Below are positions 8,672-16,815 of a DNA stretch of 41,076 nt, piece after piece (within the stretch, counting starts at the first letter, position 1; every line of letters begins with the position of its first letter). The notes under the pieces were generated by a model. That model did not search any database, was not told where the DNA came from, and saw nothing but the letters and a program-made list of their open reading frames with translations. The stretch comes from Puniceicoccaceae bacterium (GTDB lineage Bacteria > Verrucomicrobiota > Verrucomicrobiia > Opitutales > Opitutaceae): assembly GCA_007695295.1 (NCBI GenBank), contig REEB01000092.1:1-41076 (forward strand), written 5' to 3'. The position numbers and the translations under genes are program-made.

Positions 8672-8709
8672 GCTTTCCGTCCGAAAGCGCTTCGCCGTCG
8701 GGCCGACGG
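8672..8709 (-). terminator. Possible hairpin terminator after acr3
   Basis: Two adjacent inverted repeats lie 16-53 bp past the acr3 stop: GCTTTC/GAAAGC (8672-8688) and CCGTCGG/CCGACGG (8695-8709). No clear T tract follows, so they could act as a Rho-dependent or weak terminator, or have no role. Confidence 0.3.
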
Positions 8710-8724
8710 GGGCGACATCGACTT

Positions 8725-9933
8725 TCAGGAATCCGCCGCGGACCGGGCCGCCGCCGCCCGAGCCTGCCGCAAGGCCCGGCAGGTCTCGCTTTCGAAGAAA
8801 GCCCGGTCGCGCGCGGTCAGTGTTTCCACTCCCTCCAGCTCGGCATCGTCGATGATCGCATGGGGGAAATACTTCCGCCGCAGCCAGAGCGCGACGTGCA
8901 CCAAGCCGATCAGGACCGGCACTTCAATCAAAGGTCCGACGACGGTCGCGAAGGCCACGCTGGAGGCGATGCCAAAAACCGCAATCGCCACCGCAATCGC
9001 CAGTTCGAAATTGTTGCCGGAAGCAGTGAAGGCAAGCGTGGTGCTGCGGGTGTAGTCGGCCCCCACGGCCCGGCCCATGAAGAAGCTGATGACAAACATG
9101 ATCACAAAGTAGGTCGCCAGGGGCACTGCGATCCGGAACACGTCCACCGGCAGCTTCACAATCGCGTCTCCTTTGAACATGAACATGACCATGATGGTGA
9201 ATAAAAGCGCGATCAGGGTGATGGGGGAGATCACCGGTATGAACCGCCGATCATACCAGTCGTGGCCTTTGAGCGGGATCAGGATGACCCGGCTCAGGAT
9301 CCCCGCCGCAAAGGGTATGCCCAAGTAGATCATGACGCTGGCAAAGATCTGGCCGATCGTTACATCCGCCAGGGTCGTTCCACCCACCCCCTGCACCCCG
9401 GAAAGGTCGATGCCCAAAAGGGGCGGAAGCAAGGTCACGAAGATCCACGCATAGAGGCCGAAGAACACGATCTGAAAAACACTGTTCAATGCCACCAAGC
9501 CGGCGCAGTACTCCGAATTCCCTTTCGCCAGCTGGTTCCACACCAGCACCATCGCGATGCAGCGGGCGATCCCGACCAAGATCAGCCCCACCATGTACTC
9601 GGGATGGTTGTGCAGAAATAGCACCGCCAGCACAAACATCAGCACAGGTCCCACGATCCAATTCTGTAACAAGGAAAGTCCCAGTATCTTCAGGTTGGAA
9701 AACACCTTTGGCATTTGCTCGTACTTCACTTTCGCCAGCGGCGGATACATCATCAGGATGAGCCCGGCCGCGATGAGCAGATTGGTCGTCCCCACCGTCA
9801 CGGGGGCGAAGAGCGCCTCCGGATCGGCGATTAGAAAGTAACCGATCGCCACCCCGAGGGCCATGGCGACAAAGATCCAGACCGTGAGAAACCGGTCCAG
9901 CAGGGACATGCGTTTGGCGATGGAGTTGTTCAT
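8725..9933 (-). CDS. acr3: Arsenite efflux permease of the ACR3 family
   Basis: An inner-membrane arsenite exporter (bile/arsenite/riboflavin transporter superfamily) with about ten membrane helices in 402 residues. Seen: [23 protein letters not shown] at the N-terminus, [36 protein letters not shown], which contains the conserved Cys of ACR3, and [22 protein letters not shown]. The ATG at 9933 begins the recognisable N-terminus; the frame further upstream is unlike the family. It is the last gene of the ars operon, 40 bp after arsC. ACR3 normally works alone as a secondary carrier; with ArsA present it may work in an ATP-driven form, which is inference. Confidence 0.95.
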   Translation of the reverse strand: MNNSIAKRMSLLDRFLTVWIFVAMALGVAIGYFLIADPEALFAPVTVGTTNLLIAAGLILMMYPPLAKVKYEQMPKVFSNLKILGLSLLQNWIVGPVLMFVLAVLFLHNHPEYMVGLILVGIARCIAMVLVWNQLAKGNSEYCAGLVALNSVFQIVFFGLYAWIFVTLLPPLLGIDLSGVQGVGGTTLADVTIGQIFASVMIYLGIPFAAGILSRVILIPLKGHDWYDRRFIPVISPITLIALLFTIMVMFMFKGDAIVKLPVDVFRIAVPLATYFVIMFVISFFMGRAVGADYTRSTTLAFTASGNNFELAIAVAIAVFGIASSVAFATVVGPLIEVPVLIGLVHVALWLRRKYFPHAIIDDAELEGVETLTARDRAFFESETCRALRQARAAAARSAADS

Positions 9934-9973
9934 TCTTAATAAAATACTGTGGTGGGCGGCGGCGGGCGGGCTT

Positions 9974-10420
9974 CTAGGATTGGTCGCCGGCGAGAGCATC
10001 CCGATAACCGGCCGCATAGGCTTCGAACACTTTCCGGATTTCATCGCGGATGCGGCGGAAGGCATCGACTTCGGATTCGCCGGGATGCGCGGCTTTGGGC
10101 GGATCGTCAAACCCCCAATGGTAACGGTTGATCTGGCCGGGAAACACCGGACAGGCTTGGTCGGCGTTGCCGCAGACGGTGATGACGGTGTCCACCGTCC
10201 GGTCGAGAAAGTCGCTCATGGGCTTCGAGGTGTGCCCGGAGATGTCGATGCCGATTTCTTTTAGCACCTCGATGGCCTTGGGATGCACATAACCGGCGGG
10301 TTTCGAGCCGGCGCTGTGGATGTCGAAAAGATCACCGGCCGCATGCCGCAGGATGCCTTCGGCCATGTGGCTGCGGCAGGAGTTGCCGGTGCAGAGGATG
10401 AGAATGGTGGGCTTCGCCAT
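9974..10420 (-). CDS. arsC: Arsenate reductase, thioredoxin-coupled type
   Basis: Reduces arsenate to arsenite in the cytoplasm. The 148-residue protein has the low-molecular-weight tyrosine phosphatase fold. Seen: the P-loop CTGNSCRS beginning at Cys10, and a redox pair Cys83 and Cys90 ([11 protein letters not shown]). This three-cysteine arrangement matches the thioredoxin-dependent Bacillus/Staphylococcus type and not the glutaredoxin type of E. coli. The DP of the general-acid loop is visible in WGFDDPPKA. It lies between arsA and acr3, so its product, arsenite, feeds the exporter. Confidence 0.95.
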   Translation of the reverse strand: MAKPTILILCTGNSCRSHMAEGILRHAAGDLFDIHSAGSKPAGYVHPKAIEVLKEIGIDISGHTSKPMSDFLDRTVDTVITVCGNADQACPVFPGQINRYHWGFDDPPKAAHPGESEVDAFRRIRDEIRKVFEAYAAGYRDALAGDQS

Positions 10421-10497
10421 GGGAATCAGTTGGTTCGGGTGACAAAATCAGAGTCGGGCAAGGGGTGCCGGGTACAGCCGAGCCTCGCGGTTTTTGG

Positions 10498-12312
10498 TCA
10501 CACGGGCGCCCCGGGCCCGCAGAGGTTGCCCAAGCCCTCCCGGCCGACCGGCTCCACGGGACTCCAGGGGAGGAGGTAAACTTGGCTGCCGGCGTGGGTT
10601 TCAATGACTTCCCGGATGTAGCGGAGCTCCGCCCGGCCGCGTGCCGCAAGGACGGGTTCATCGGTATCCACTGCGGCCATACTTTGGTTGATGATCCAGG
10701 CGTGCGGCTCAATGCCGGCGCGGCGCAGGTCGGCCTGGAGGGCGGCCGCTTCGTGCACCGGGGTGGCCTCAGGCAGGGTGACCAGGAGCACGCGGGTGAA
10801 CTCCGGATCGCGGAGGCGGGGCAAAAGCTTTTCGATCGCTTCGGACCGCTGGCTGCCGCGGCTTTGCCGGCCCAGTTCGCGGTGGTAGGACTGGGTCGCG
10901 TCCAGCAGCAGGAGGGTGTGACCGGTGGGGGCGGTGTCGAGCACGACAAACCCATCCTCACCTTGGGCGACCGTACGCGCGAAGGCTCGGAAAACCGCGA
11001 TCTCCTCGGTGCAGGGCGAGCGGAGATCCTCCTCCAGCAGGGCGCGGCTTTCCGGGTCGAGGTCGGCGGACTGCTGCGCCAAGACCTCCTCGACGTAAGC
11101 TTTCGTCTCCACCTTGGGGTCGATGCGTTCGATCTCGAGGCCGCCGGCCCCCTCGCCAAAAGCGTCCCGCAAGTGAGCGGCGGGATCGGTGGTGGAGAGG
11201 CGCACCTTGGCGCCACGCTCGGCCAGGGCCAGGCCGAGGGCCGCCGCAACGGTCGTTTTCCCCACCCCGCCTTTGCCCATGGTCAGCACCACGCCCCGCC
11301 CGCGGGGCGCAAGCCGGTCCGCCAACTCAGCCAGGCCCGGCCGCTCCGGGAACGTGGCCGTCTCGGTTTTGTCATGAGTTTCCAAGGACGGCGCGGACTC
11401 GGCTTGAAAAAACGCCCGCAACACGTCCAGCCCGATGAGGTTGGTGGAAAGCAGGGGAGCCAGGTAAAGGGGGAGGGATCCCAGGAAACCGGATTCGGCA
11501 TCAATGGCTTCGCGCTGGCGGCCCGCCCAGGAGCCGGACACCGGATCGTCCGGGCGGGTCGGCTTGAACCAGCCGTTGAGGGCCAGGGATTGGTTGGCAA
11601 TGCCAAGGGCGGCCAATTCGGCAGAGGTGCGGCGGGCTTCCCGCAGAGCGGGCTTTTGCGCGCGGCTGACCAGCACGACGCGGGTTAGACCGGCGTCTTT
11701 CAGCACCTCGACGGCTTGGGCGTAGAGCGACCGCTGTTTCTCCAGACCGGCCAACGGGCCAAGGCAGGAGTTGCCGCTTTTGTTGTCGTTGAAAAACTGC
11801 GTCCAAGCCTTCGAGAGTGCCATCAGGCGAAGGGTGTGGCCGGTGGGTGCGGTGTCGAAAACGACATGGTCAAACGCCTCCCCGCCCCCGCCCCCCAGAA
11901 AGGCCGTGAACTCATCAAAGGCGGCGATCTCCATCGTACAGGCTCCGGAGAGTTGCTCCTCCATTTCGCGAAGGGCGGCTTCCGGCAGCAGGCCCCGCAT
12001 CGGGCCGACGACTTTTTCCCGATAGGCGGCCGCGGCCGCTTCGGGGTTGATGTTGAGGGCAAAAAGGTTGGCGGCGCCCGGAACCGGCTGCGCCTCCCGG
12101 CTCAACTCCAAGCCGAGGACTTCGTCCAGATTCGAGGCCGGATCGGTGCTTACCAGCAGGGTGCGCCGGCCCGATGCGGACAGGGCGAGCGCGGTGGCGG
12201 AAGCGACCGAGGTCTTCCCCACCCCGCCTTTGCCGGTGAAGAAATAATAACGCGTGGCCGCCTCGGTGAGGGCGCGGAGCGGCCGGGGATCAAAAACGGT
12301 GATTTCGGACAT
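10498..12312 (-). CDS. arsA: Arsenite-stimulated ATPase ArsA (two-domain)
   Basis: A cytoplasmic ATPase that energises arsenite export. At 604 residues it is the tandem-duplicated form with two P-loops (GKGGVGKT at 27-34 and 346-353). Both halves carry the DTAPTGHTLRL/DTAPTGHTLLL signal-transduction motif. All three arsenite-binding cysteines of the E. coli R773 enzyme are in matching contexts: Cys125 (SGACTMEIAAFDEF), Cys183 (GNSCLGPL) and Cys434 (RSPCTEEIAVF). The ATG at 12312 lies 5 bp after arsD. Because no arsB is present, its partner is probably ACR3 downstream, a pairing known from other arsDA-acr3 operons. Confidence 0.96.
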   Translation of the reverse strand: MSEITVFDPRPLRALTEAATRYYFFTGKGGVGKTSVASATALALSASGRRTLLVSTDPASNLDEVLGLELSREAQPVPGAANLFALNINPEAAAAAYREKVVGPMRGLLPEAALREMEEQLSGACTMEIAAFDEFTAFLGGGGGEAFDHVVFDTAPTGHTLRLMALSKAWTQFFNDNKSGNSCLGPLAGLEKQRSLYAQAVEVLKDAGLTRVVLVSRAQKPALREARRTSAELAALGIANQSLALNGWFKPTRPDDPVSGSWAGRQREAIDAESGFLGSLPLYLAPLLSTNLIGLDVLRAFFQAESAPSLETHDKTETATFPERPGLAELADRLAPRGRGVVLTMGKGGVGKTTVAAALGLALAERGAKVRLSTTDPAAHLRDAFGEGAGGLEIERIDPKVETKAYVEEVLAQQSADLDPESRALLEEDLRSPCTEEIAVFRAFARTVAQGEDGFVVLDTAPTGHTLLLLDATQSYHRELGRQSRGSQRSEAIEKLLPRLRDPEFTRVLLVTLPEATPVHEAAALQADLRRAGIEPHAWIINQSMAAVDTDEPVLAARGRAELRYIREVIETHAGSQVYLLPWSPVEPVGREGLGNLCGPGAPV

Positions 12313-12317
12313 CGGCG

Positions 12318-12650
12318 TCAGCCCGTCGTTTCGGCCGTGGCGTCCGTGGCCCGTTTCATCCAAGCGGAACCCTCGGTTTCATCCGGGTAGCGGCCCTTCA
12401 TTTCAAGTTTGCCGTCGATGAATATCAAAGGCAGCACATCCGTGCCTTCCTTTTCAAGCAGGGCGCGAACCTCCGTGTTCTGGGCGAAACGCAGGGGCCT
12501 TTGGGCAAGGTTGTGGCGCTCGACGTGGACGCCCGCTTTGGCGAGTTGCGACAGCAGGCCCGCCACCCGTGGCAGGACCGGATCGACTTCGGGACCGCAC
12601 ACACCGGTCGAGCAGCACATGGGGGGATCGTAAACAGTGATGGTTTTCAT
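12318..12650 (-). CDS. arsD: Arsenite metallochaperone ArsD
   Basis: Binds arsenite and hands it to ArsA. It has 110 residues (typical 110-120) with a thioredoxin-like fold. The functional cysteines are visible as Cys12, Cys13 and Cys18 in PPMCCSTGVCG, followed by the conserved VERHNLAQRPLRFAQN. The C-terminal Cys pairs of plasmid R773 ArsD are absent, as in many homologues. It is located 30 bp after arsR and 5 bp before arsA, the usual coupling with its ATPase partner. Confidence 0.95.
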   Translation of the reverse strand: MKTITVYDPPMCCSTGVCGPEVDPVLPRVAGLLSQLAKAGVHVERHNLAQRPLRFAQNTEVRALLEKEGTDVLPLIFIDGKLEMKGRYPDETEGSAWMKRATDATAETTG

Positions 12651-12680
12651 ATCGAAAAGAAGACGGTCGGGAAATTCATC

Positions 12681-13067
12681 TCAGGCCGGGCACTGCCCGA
12701 CGAGGTCGCGGATTTGACGGGGCAGATCCTCGCAGGCGCCCACCATGCCCCGGATCGACTGGCGGCGTTTGCGGAGGTCGGCCGCAAAGGCCCGTTCTTC
12801 GCTCCGCAAGTCCTGGAGGCACTTCAGATTCGTCTCCAGCAGGGCGGAGGGATTTTCCGGGATGCGGCAGATCGTCCAGTTGTAGCAGCGCTCGGTCTCA
12901 ACGGCTCCGCTTTCCTTGAGCGCTTTCAGGTGGCGGGAAATCTTGGGCTGTTCCAGCCCGAGGATGGAGGAAAGGTGGCACACGCAAAGCGGTCCCTCCA
13001 GGAGGAGGTTCAAAATCCGCAGCCGGGTCTCGTCGCAGAGGCAGCGGTACACCTTGGTCGCATTCAT
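12681..13067 (-). CDS. arsR: Arsenic-responsive repressor ArsR
   Basis: An ArsR/SmtB-family winged-helix repressor that leaves DNA when it binds arsenite. It has 128 residues. Seen: the core fold RLRILNLLLEGPLCVCHLSS with the metal-sensing pair Cys28 and Cys30 (LCVCHL, as in the R773 repressor), then the recognition helix QPKISRHLKALKESG. Extra C-terminal cysteines (CLQDL, GACED, GQCPA) may add sites. It is the first gene of the minus-strand ars operon. A perfect palindrome lies 6-19 bp upstream of its ATG, so autoregulation is very likely. Confidence 0.95.
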   Translation of the reverse strand: MNATKVYRCLCDETRLRILNLLLEGPLCVCHLSSILGLEQPKISRHLKALKESGAVETERCYNWTICRIPENPSALLETNLKCLQDLRSEERAFAADLRKRRQSIRGMVGACEDLPRQIRDLVGQCPA

Positions 13068-13072
13068 GCTGA

Positions 13073-13086
13073 TCCGAATATTCGGA
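13073..13086. promoter_or_regulatory. ars operator: perfect 14-bp palindrome
   Basis: TCCGAATATTCGGA is a perfect palindrome whose edge is 6 bp upstream of the arsR start codon. A further half-site TATTCGG (13095-13101) stands 8 bp beyond its edge in the same orientation. Inverted repeats of this length next to arsR are typical ArsR operators. It is so close to the ATG that the transcript must start inside or just after it, giving a very short or absent leader. No Shine-Dalgarno is visible. Confidence 0.75.
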
Positions 13087-13380
13087 CTTTCATATATTCG
13101 GCAAGCGGGAAATGGATTTTATCCGGCCTCGCCCATCGGCTTCAGGGTTCGGCGCTGATGGACGGCGACCATTGCCAGCCCTATCGACGGCCCCGTCGCC
13201 GGAAGGGATCCGCGGGCACAGGTCTGTTATTGGTCTTTGGTCCTCACGATTTCAGTTTCCGGCAGGGAGGGTGCGCTGGAACCGGGGAGCCAGGGCGAGT
13301 GCAATCCACCGATGGAGGCCGGGCGGCCTTCCCATGGGATGCGGGCTCTCCCCTTTGTGTGACCGGCGCTCGGGACGTCT
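13087..13380. other. Non-coding region upstream of the ars operon
   Basis: About 300 bp with no supportable gene on either strand; open frames here have no recognisable protein text. The end nearest arsR carries the promoter and the extra operator half-site. A weak candidate -35 (TTGCCG, minus strand, 13099-13104) has no convincing -10. Nothing else is seen. Confidence 0.5.
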
Positions 13381-13710
13381 TTACTGAGCGAGGATGTCTT
13401 CGGTCCAGGATAGGGCGGCCATCATGGCCGGGAACCCGATCGTGGTCAGCGTGAGGATGACGGCTTGGCGGATTTCCCCGGGTGAGCAGCCGGCGTCAAG
13501 CGCGCGGCGGGTGTGGGAGTGGACGGCGCCCTCGGAGCGCATCGCGGCGGCCGTTGAGAGCTTGATCAGCGCAACCGTCTTCGGGTCGAGCGGACCGGCG
13601 GCACGGAGAACTTGGCCGAGCTTCGCATAGGCTTCCGCAACCTCCGGATAGCGGTCTCCAAACGACCTGTAATGGGCGGGCAGGGAAGAGTCGGCGGATG
13701 GTTTTTTCAT
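13381..13710 (-). CDS. Carboxymuconolactone decarboxylase-like (AhpD-fold) protein
   Basis: A small 109-residue protein of the CMD/AhpD fold. Seen: the family helix-turn-helix text LDPKTVALIKLSTAAAM, RSEGAVHSHTRRALDAGCSPGEIRQAVILTLTTIGFP. The usual CxxC redox pair of AhpD is absent (positions read EGAVHSH), so peroxidase-reductase activity is unlikely. It resembles the small CMD proteins often annotated as gamma-carboxymuconolactone decarboxylase, whose real roles are mostly unknown. The ATG at 13710 is preferred; the longer frame upstream is non-conserved text. It follows nuoN on the same strand after 124 bp, so it may be read through from the nuo operon. Confidence 0.75.
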   Translation of the reverse strand: MKKPSADSSLPAHYRSFGDRYPEVAEAYAKLGQVLRAAGPLDPKTVALIKLSTAAAMRSEGAVHSHTRRALDAGCSPGEIRQAVILTLTTIGFPAMMAALSWTEDILAQ

Positions 13711-13834
13711 GGCGGTGGGCAGGGGATTAATGCGGGTCGAGTTTAGGCAAAGGCGGGCCGGGTGGGAAGCATCGACTGCCCCCCCGGAGGGATGGGAAGC
13801 GGTCTCTGCCTGCGGAGGCTGGGCGGACCGGTGA

Positions 13835-15325
13835 TCAGAAGAGCTGGACCAGGGCGCGCTGCAGCGGCTGCAGCACCAGCGAGGGGAAGAGGCCAAGCAG
13901 GACCAGCACGGAGCCGCAGACCAGACACACCGCGGTACCGGCGGAGGTGTCGCGGGTCGGTGCGGCGTCCGCTGGAGCCGGGGCGAAAAAGACCTGCTTG
14001 AGTACGCGCAGGTAATAATAAAGCGAGACCGCGCTCATCAGCAAAGCCAGTGCAACCAGCCACAGGAGCCCCGGGACGGTACCCGGCGTCCCACCGGAAA
14101 GGGCGGCGGCAAAGAGCTGGAACTTACCGAAGAAGCCCACCAGCGGAGGGAGTCCGGCCAGGGAAAGGAGCGCCAGGGCCAGCACCCCCGCGGCCGCCGG
14201 AGCGGTGCGCCCGAGGCCGGCAAAATCCTCCAGGCGGTCGGCGCCGCGGGCTCGCAGCACGCACCCCGCCACCCCGAAGGCGGCGAGACTGGCCACGCCA
14301 TAAATCACACTATAGAAAAGCACCGCCCGAACCGCTTCGGCATTGGCCGCCACAAGTGCCGTGAGGATGAACCCGCTGTGTCCGATGCCCGAATACGCCA
14401 AGAGACGGCGCACACTTTGCTGCGCGAGGGCGGCAAGGTTGCCCACCACCATCGAGAGCGCCGCCAAGACCGCGACCAACGGCGCCCAGCCCATCGCGAA
14501 CGCCCCCCAGTCCGCGCTGCCCTCCACCACGCCAAATCCCAGCACAAGGACTTTTGCGACGATGAAAAACCCCGCCACCTTCGAGGCCGAGGCGATGAAT
14601 CCGGCGGCCGGCGCGGGGGCGGATTGATAAACGTCGGGCGCCCAGAGGTGAAACGGCACCGCCGCAACTTTGAAACCGAAACCCACCAAAGCCAGCCCCA
14701 CCCCGAGCGGGAGGATGGGTTCGACGGGATGTGCGGCCAACACCTTCGCGATGACCCGCAGGTCGATGCTGCCGGTGGCGCCGTAGATGAAGCTGAAGCC
14801 GAAGAGCAGAAAGGCGGCCGCCACACTGCCGAAGAAAAAGTACCGCAACGCCGCCTCGGCCGGCCGGCCAGCGGGGGCGGCAAAGACCACCATCAGGTAG
14901 AGGGCGAGCGAGGCGAGTTCCAGCCCGACAAAGAGAAGGAGGAGATTTTCCGTGCCGACAACCACCAGCAGTCCGAGCAGCGCCAGCAGCAGCAAGGCGC
15001 TGTTTTCCGCCCCGCGCCCTTCGTTCCCGCCGGCTTCTCCCCCGGGAAATAGAAACAGGGCGGTCCCCAAAGTCAGGGCAAGCAGGACGGCTTTGAACAG
15101 TCGGGTGAGTGCATCTACCACGATCATGCCCTCCAGCAACCGCCCGGACTCCGGTCCGAAAACCACCGCCGCCAGGGCCAGCCCCAGCCCCGCCGCCGTG
15201 ACCGCAAGCACTGCTTTGCCGCCGCCCCGGCTTCCTCCGGCGCAGCCCATGCCAATCAGAACCAGCGCGGTCACCAAGACCGCGATTTCCGGCAAGACAT
15301 GCGAAATCAGTTCCAGGTAGTTCAC
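13835..15325 (-). CDS. nuoN: Complex I membrane subunit NuoN
   Basis: An antiporter-like proton-pumping subunit of complex I in the inner membrane, 496 residues with about 14 helices. Seen: LFVGLELASLALYLMV (TM5 Glu), GFGFKVAAVPFHLWAPDVYQSAP (TM7 Lys and the NuoN-typical PDVYQ), SKVAGFFIVAKV (TM8 Lys) and GLPPLVGFFGKFQLF (NuoN has Lys in place of the TM12 Glu). The GTG start at 15325 overlaps the nuoM2 stop as GTGA, which decides the start. Last gene of the nuo cluster. Confidence 0.95.
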   Translation of the reverse strand: MNYLELISHVLPEIAVLVTALVLIGMGCAGGSRGGGKAVLAVTAAGLGLALAAVVFGPESGRLLEGMIVVDALTRLFKAVLLALTLGTALFLFPGGEAGGNEGRGAENSALLLLALLGLLVVVGTENLLLLFVGLELASLALYLMVVFAAPAGRPAEAALRYFFFGSVAAAFLLFGFSFIYGATGSIDLRVIAKVLAAHPVEPILPLGVGLALVGFGFKVAAVPFHLWAPDVYQSAPAPAAGFIASASKVAGFFIVAKVLVLGFGVVEGSADWGAFAMGWAPLVAVLAALSMVVGNLAALAQQSVRRLLAYSGIGHSGFILTALVAANAEAVRAVLFYSVIYGVASLAAFGVAGCVLRARGADRLEDFAGLGRTAPAAAGVLALALLSLAGLPPLVGFFGKFQLFAAALSGGTPGTVPGLLWLVALALLMSAVSLYYYLRVLKQVFFAPAPADAAPTRDTSAGTAVCLVCGSVLVLLGLFPSLVLQPLQRALVQLF

Positions 15326-16815
15326 GGCAGTAACACGCGCATGAGATCGCTGTTCATGGCTTCCAGGATCGGGGCGATCCACGGTTGCGGATAAAGGCCG
15401 ATGCCCAACGCCGCCGCCAAAAGGAGGACGGCGCCGATGATTTCCGGCAGACTGATGGGTTCATACTGCGCTCCGGCGTCGGCGGATTCACGTCCCCCGG
15501 CCGCTCTGGAGAAAAAGGCCTGCTGCAGCGCCTTGAGGGTGAAGGCCACCGTCAGCAGCACTCCGATACCGGCCGGCAGCAGGAGCAGGGGAAAGGCGCC
15601 CCAGGTTCCCACCAAAACCAACACTTCGGCGATGAAGCCACTGAAACCCGGCAACCCCATCGAAGCGGCCGAGGCGAGGACAAAGACGAAGGCCGCAAAC
15701 GGCAGCGCCCGCCGCAGCCCCAGGCCCGCGAGGACGGCCAGCTCGCGGGTATGCACGCGGTCGTGCAGCATCCGACCCGCCACCGCGAAGAGGAGCGAGG
15801 CGATCACACCGTGGGAGACCATCTGGAGCACCCCGCCGGCCACACCCAGGGATGTCAGACTGAGAATTCCGAGGAGCACAAAGCCCATGTGGCTGATGCT
15901 TGAATAAGCGATGACGAATTTCAGATCCCGCTGCGCCAAGGCCGCTCCCGCCCCCCAGGCAATGCCCACCGCCGCCATCGAGGCGAAGATCAGTCTCCAC
16001 GCCTCCAGCCCTTCAGGAAACAAAGGCATCGCAATCCGAAGAGCCCCGTAGGCGCCAAGCTTCATCACCACCCCGGCCAGCAACATTGAGGCCGCCGTCG
16101 GCGCCGCCACATGCCCCCCGGGCACCCAAGTGTGAAACGGCCAGATGCCCGCCAGAATCGCAAACCCGAGAAAGAGCACCGGAAAGGCCCAGAGTTGCAG
16201 CCCGGGGGCGAAGCTTGCCGCCGCCAGTTCCAACAAACCGAAGGTATCCAGTCCCGATGCCACCCGCGCCGCCAGAATCCCGATGATGACAAGCGCACTC
16301 CCCACGATCGAGTAAAGCGTCAGTTTCATCGCGGCATAGCTCCGATTGGTCGATCCCCAGCCCGCGATGAGAAAATACTTCGGCACAATCACGATTTCGT
16401 AGAAGACCAGGAAGAGAAACAGATCGAGGCTGAGAAAAACACCGTAGGCGCCGGCGATAATCAGAAGATAAAGGGCGAAAAAATGCCGCGGCGCGCGCTC
16501 CACATTCCAGGAAAACAATATTCCCGCAACCGCCACCAAGGCGGTCAGCACGATGAGCACCAGGCTGATGCCGTCCACCCCGAGGTGAAACGTAATCCCG
16601 AGGGCGGGAATCCACTCCCGTTGGACCTCCAGTTGAAACCCCGCCGCGCCGGCGCCGGCGCCGAAGTCGAAGCTCCACACCGCCACCGCCACCGGCAGGC
16701 AGCCCGCGAGAGCCGCCGCCAGCGCAACGCGCCGGGCCAGCCCCGCCCGCCGCGCCGGCAGCAGGAAGAGAAGGGCGGAGCCAATCAACGCGGTGAGAAA
16801 GGTCCAGGCAATCAT
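15322..16815 (-). CDS. nuoM: Second NuoM-like proton-pumping subunit (NuoM2)
   Basis: A second, divergent NuoM of 497 residues immediately after the first. Seen: TM5 Glu140 (VFYEIVIVPKYFLI), His228 (WPFHTW), TM8 Lys252 (VVMKLGAYG) and the TM12 Glu in GLPGFSGFIAEVLVL. The TM7 lysine (NuoM K234 in E. coli, in 'AVKxP') is not there: the matching text is GFAILAGIWPFHTW, with Leu221 at that place. The loop reads GGHVAAP instead of the acidic DxxxEAP. It is therefore a real paralogue and not a recent duplicate. The ATG at 16815 overlaps the nuoM1 stop (ATGA). Extra NuoM subunits define the '2M' type of complex I. Confidence 0.93.
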   Translation of the reverse strand: MIAWTFLTALIGSALLFLLPARRAGLARRVALAAALAGCLPVAVAVWSFDFGAGAGAAGFQLEVQREWIPALGITFHLGVDGISLVLIVLTALVAVAGILFSWNVERAPRHFFALYLLIIAGAYGVFLSLDLFLFLVFYEIVIVPKYFLIAGWGSTNRSYAAMKLTLYSIVGSALVIIGILAARVASGLDTFGLLELAAASFAPGLQLWAFPVLFLGFAILAGIWPFHTWVPGGHVAAPTAASMLLAGVVMKLGAYGALRIAMPLFPEGLEAWRLIFASMAAVGIAWGAGAALAQRDLKFVIAYSSISHMGFVLLGILSLTSLGVAGGVLQMVSHGVIASLLFAVAGRMLHDRVHTRELAVLAGLGLRRALPFAAFVFVLASAASMGLPGFSGFIAEVLVLVGTWGAFPLLLLPAGIGVLLTVAFTLKALQQAFFSRAAGGRESADAGAQYEPISLPEIIGAVLLLAAALGIGLYPQPWIAPILEAMNSDLMRVLLP

